From contig JBBFLD010000007.1 in the NCBI GenBank assembly GCA_037481715.1, positions 124,001 through 188,000 of the forward strand: a stretch of DNA of 64,000 bases, written 5' to 3'. The position numbers and the translations under genes were made by a program. The notes beneath the pieces are model-generated. The model did no database searches, was not told where the DNA came from, and saw only the letters and a list, made by a program, of their open reading frames with translations. Positions 62,347 through 64,000 of the stretch are shown one piece after another (position 1 is the first letter of the stretch; each line of letters begins with the position of its first letter). Origin of the DNA: Rosettibacter sp037481715. Its GTDB lineage: Bacteria > Bacteroidota > Ignavibacteria > Ignavibacteriales > Melioribacteraceae.

Positions 62347-62951
62347 TTTCTATTTAAAGATAAATTAGCTGAAGTAGAAGCTGAAGTAGTTGGTAAAAGT
62401 TCTGAAGTACCTCTGCAAAATAAAATACAACATAAATTTACAAGCTCATGAAAATTCATTCCTCTGAAAAACTTTACCACAACAAAAAAAATTGTTTTGA
62501 AAAATTTTCATTGTATAAACATGGTAACATGACAGTGAAATCAAAATATTTCTCTCCTTCTCTTGCAAAGAACTTATGTTAAAGTTCTCTAAATTTCCTG
62601 TCATACATTACTTGAGGAAATCAGATTACTGAGTGAAGATTGAATTAACTTTCTTATATCCAGTAAATATAGGTGAATATTAGTGACTTTTTGTAATTAT
62701 CAAAAAATTTAAAAACCTTTGAAAACAGCGTAAAAACGCAGGCTCGTCGGTGAACCTGCGTATAAAAAAATAGACAGTTGAGAAAAAAATGACAAAAATT
62801 GCGAAAATGAGCTAAAAACGAAGGGTGAACCTCCCAGTATTTTTGGCAGAAATGAGGTTCACGGAAAAATTTTTTCTTAAGAATAAAAAAATATTTGATT
62901 TTGAAAAATAAATGCATTTTTTTGCAGAAAAAATTGGCTGTTTGAATCGAA
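62347..62951. other. Non-coding stretch with isolated stem-loops
   Basis: No supportable gene. ACGCAGG / CCTGCGT (62736-62761) is followed by ATAAAAAAA, and GTGAACCTC / GAGGTTCAC (62825-62862) by GGAAAAATTTTTTCTT. The word GGTGAACCT is shared by both. An inverted repeat TGACAG / CTGTCA lies near 62530-62602. Confidence 0.5.
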
Positions 62952-63112
62952 TCCGCCAAACTAACGAAAGCGGAAACGTAGGGCGGACAAGTCCGCCAAA
63001 CTAACGGAAGCGGAAACGTAGGGCGGACAAGTCCGCCAAACTAACAAAATCAATTACTGGAGGCGGACAAGTCCGCCATGCAAACGAAAAGAGATAACGT
63101 CAGGCGGACAAG
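62952..63112. repeat. Tandem array, 40-bp period, GC-rich palindromic units
   Basis: Four units start at 62952, 62992, 63032 and 63072. Each carries TCCGCC at its start and GGCGGACAAG at its end, so junctions form the perfect palindrome GGCGGAC-AA-GTCCGCC. Units 1 and 2 are nearly identical, 3 and 4 diverge inside. The array ends in a partial copy. Confidence 0.85.
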
Positions 63113-63324
63113 CCATAGTGGAATTGAGACTCTTACCCTGATAGGAATAATGTATTAGAACAAACCATGTTTGACTCTTTGAGTTATAATTAAAATGTTT
63201 TTATAAACGGAACTCGAGTAGAATTTGGTCAAAGACGAATCAGCCTTTTGATTAAGAATCAATGTTTGATTTTGAGATTTATTTTATTGAAAAAGTTAGT
63301 TTGATTGATTAATGCGTAATTGTT

Positions 63325-63384
63325 GCGACCGAACGAAGTGAGGTCGTCCCGACAATCTAAAATTTTATAAAAAATTAGTCGGGA
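63325..63384. repeat. Two adjacent hairpins
   Basis: GCGACC / GGTCGT with loop GAACGAAGTGA (63325-63347) is followed by TCCCGAC / GTCGGGA (63347-63384) around an AT-rich self-complementary centre. They share one base and could form one structured RNA or a dispersed repeat. Confidence 0.6.
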
Positions 63385-63731
63385 AATCGAACCATCTGGA
63401 TAATGATAGAAATTGAAAGATGTAATCGGGATCTCGTTCCGCTGAATAATGAAATTTTAATAAGTGGGAGTAGAGTGAAAATTACGCCAATCTTTTGTTA
63501 ACAATCCAGTAAGCAGGTAAAACTTTGTGGTAAATTTTTGATTGAAAGATTTCAGTGCAATATTAAAGTGCTGTTATTATAATTTTGGTTTGAGTCGAAT
63601 AGATTAAAAAGTATACAATTAAAACGTGTTGATAAAAATTTCTTCTTTAATTTTCTAATCAGAGGAAAACTTTACTTTTGCTTTTTAGAATAATTCATAA
63701 TTTTATATTACACATAATTCTCTATTTCATT

Positions 63732-63807
63732 GCCACAAATTCACAAATTAGAAAACGAATGTATTTGTGCATTAGTGGCTTATAAAAATTTGCCACGAAT
63801 TCACGAT
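63732..63807. repeat. Quasi-palindromic GCCACRAATTCAC repeat, two copies
   Basis: GCCACAAATTCACAAAT (63732) pairs imperfectly with ATTTGTGCATTAGTGGC (63763-63779), and a second left-arm copy GCCACGAATTCACGAT starts at 63792. It is the same style of quasi-palindrome as the repeats at 35840 and 32474 but with different words. Confidence 0.6.
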
Positions 63808-63915
63808 GTTGAAAAGAATTTCATCTCTTATACACTCCTCGAAATATAGACTTAAATTCTTTCTTTCCTTATTTTTCAAAAGTTTACATAAGTAATTATT
63901 TCAATTAGGGCGGCA

Positions 63916-64000
63916 ATGGAAAACCTTGACCTTAGTTTTATCACTAATCAACCCCATCAAAAATTAAAAGACAGATTTATTCAACTTATTAAAGATGCAA
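63916..64000 (+). CDS. 5' end of an unidentified gene (runs off right edge)
   Basis: An open frame from ATG 63916 gives 28 residues, MENLDLSFITNQPHQKLKDR then FIQLIKDA. AGGGCGG lies upstream. The FITNxP...L..RF..LIKDA pattern resembles the start of helicase-related proteins with an N-terminal phospholipase D-like domain, some of which belong to defence systems. With so little sequence this is only a hint. Confidence 0.5.
   Translation, partial: MENLDLSFITNQPHQKLKDRFIQLIKDA

Larger units (their letters stand above)
63113..63915. other. Non-coding, repeat-bearing region before the right-edge gene
   Basis: About 800 nt with no supportable gene. It holds the paired hairpins at 63325-63384 and the repeat pair at 63732-63807. 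A single sequence near 63118-63150 resembles a CRISPR repeat in style but occurs once. Confidence 0.5.

Noticed and set aside
62345..62452. Short frame reading KTFLFKDKLAEVEAEVVGKS and onward
   Set aside because: No start codon, no match and only about 36 residues; could be a gene remnant but cannot be supported.
62654..62959. 101-codon minus-strand open frame in the repeat region
   Set aside because: Phe/Lys-rich translation with no domain, spanning two stem-loops and no ribosome-binding site.
62952..63112. CRISPR array
   Set aside because: The sequences between palindromes are themselves repeated and there are no unique spacers or cas genes.
63118..63150. Single CRISPR-repeat-like sequence (GGAATTGAGACTCTTACC...GGAATAA)
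   Set aside because: Only one copy was found in the window and no cas gene is near, so the resemblance is not evidence.

Overview
The window is AT-rich and gene-dense and looks like a bacterium of the Ignavibacteria (Melioribacter/Ignavibacterium-like, Bacteroidota/Chlorobi group). The main clues are secreted glycosidases ending in a type IX secretion tail (NYPNPFNP followed by a SGVY motif), a PorV/PorQ-family outer-membrane protein, TonB-dependent uptake and a DUF5989/SxtJ/carbamoyltransferase cassette. The lineage is an inference from protein style only; no rRNA is present.

Positions 1-25,900 (all minus strand) form a polysaccharide-utilisation region. A seven-gene operon runs from 21957 down to 6802: GH31, GH13, a double-parvulin foldase, a TonB receptor, a 1217-aa surface protein, PorV/PorQ and a tandem starch-binding protein. 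It ends at a strong terminator (6749-6780). Around it lie a large secreted GH13, an SSS sugar symporter with a CBM protein that leaves the window, and a GH26-GH2 pair. No SusD-like gene is seen. Three transcription units share a composite upstream motif (TGATAA, 6 nt, then a perfect 7-3-7 palindrome RTTATTA-N3-TAATAAY), proposed as the operator or promoter element of the locus.

Positions 26,300-39,400 hold a wrecked IS256-family element, small zinc-ribbon genes (one neighbour frameshifted), a CusCBA copper/silver efflux set with an extra periplasmic metal-binding protein, and a histidine kinase/NtrC-type regulator pair. A sigma-54-like promoter and an upstream 12-bp-arm palindrome precede cusC, which fits control by the adjacent NtrC-type regulator.

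Positions 39,450-52,100 are mostly housekeeping: RlpA lipoprotein, a thiol-redox cluster (PDO, DUF6132, DUF1858, TlpA-like), DUF971, pyrimidine-nucleoside phosphorylase, peptidase T, a CDF exporter with Mn-type site residues, acyl-CoA synthetase, Prc protease and an SGNH hydrolase with TPRs. Positions 52,100-59,200 carry a maltodextrin set (MalQ, GH13, MFS/GPH-type transporter) and the DUF5989/SxtJ/carbamoyltransferase cassette.

Positions 59,200-64,000 carry tRNA-Ser(UGA) with a broken partial copy split by a palindrome, RNase HIII, phosphofructokinase, tRNA-Asp(GUC) followed by a GIY-YIG nuclease gene, and then about 1.6 kb of repeat-rich DNA with a 40-bp-period palindromic array. The start of a further gene runs off the right edge. 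Several classes of quasi-palindromic intergenic repeats recur through the window.
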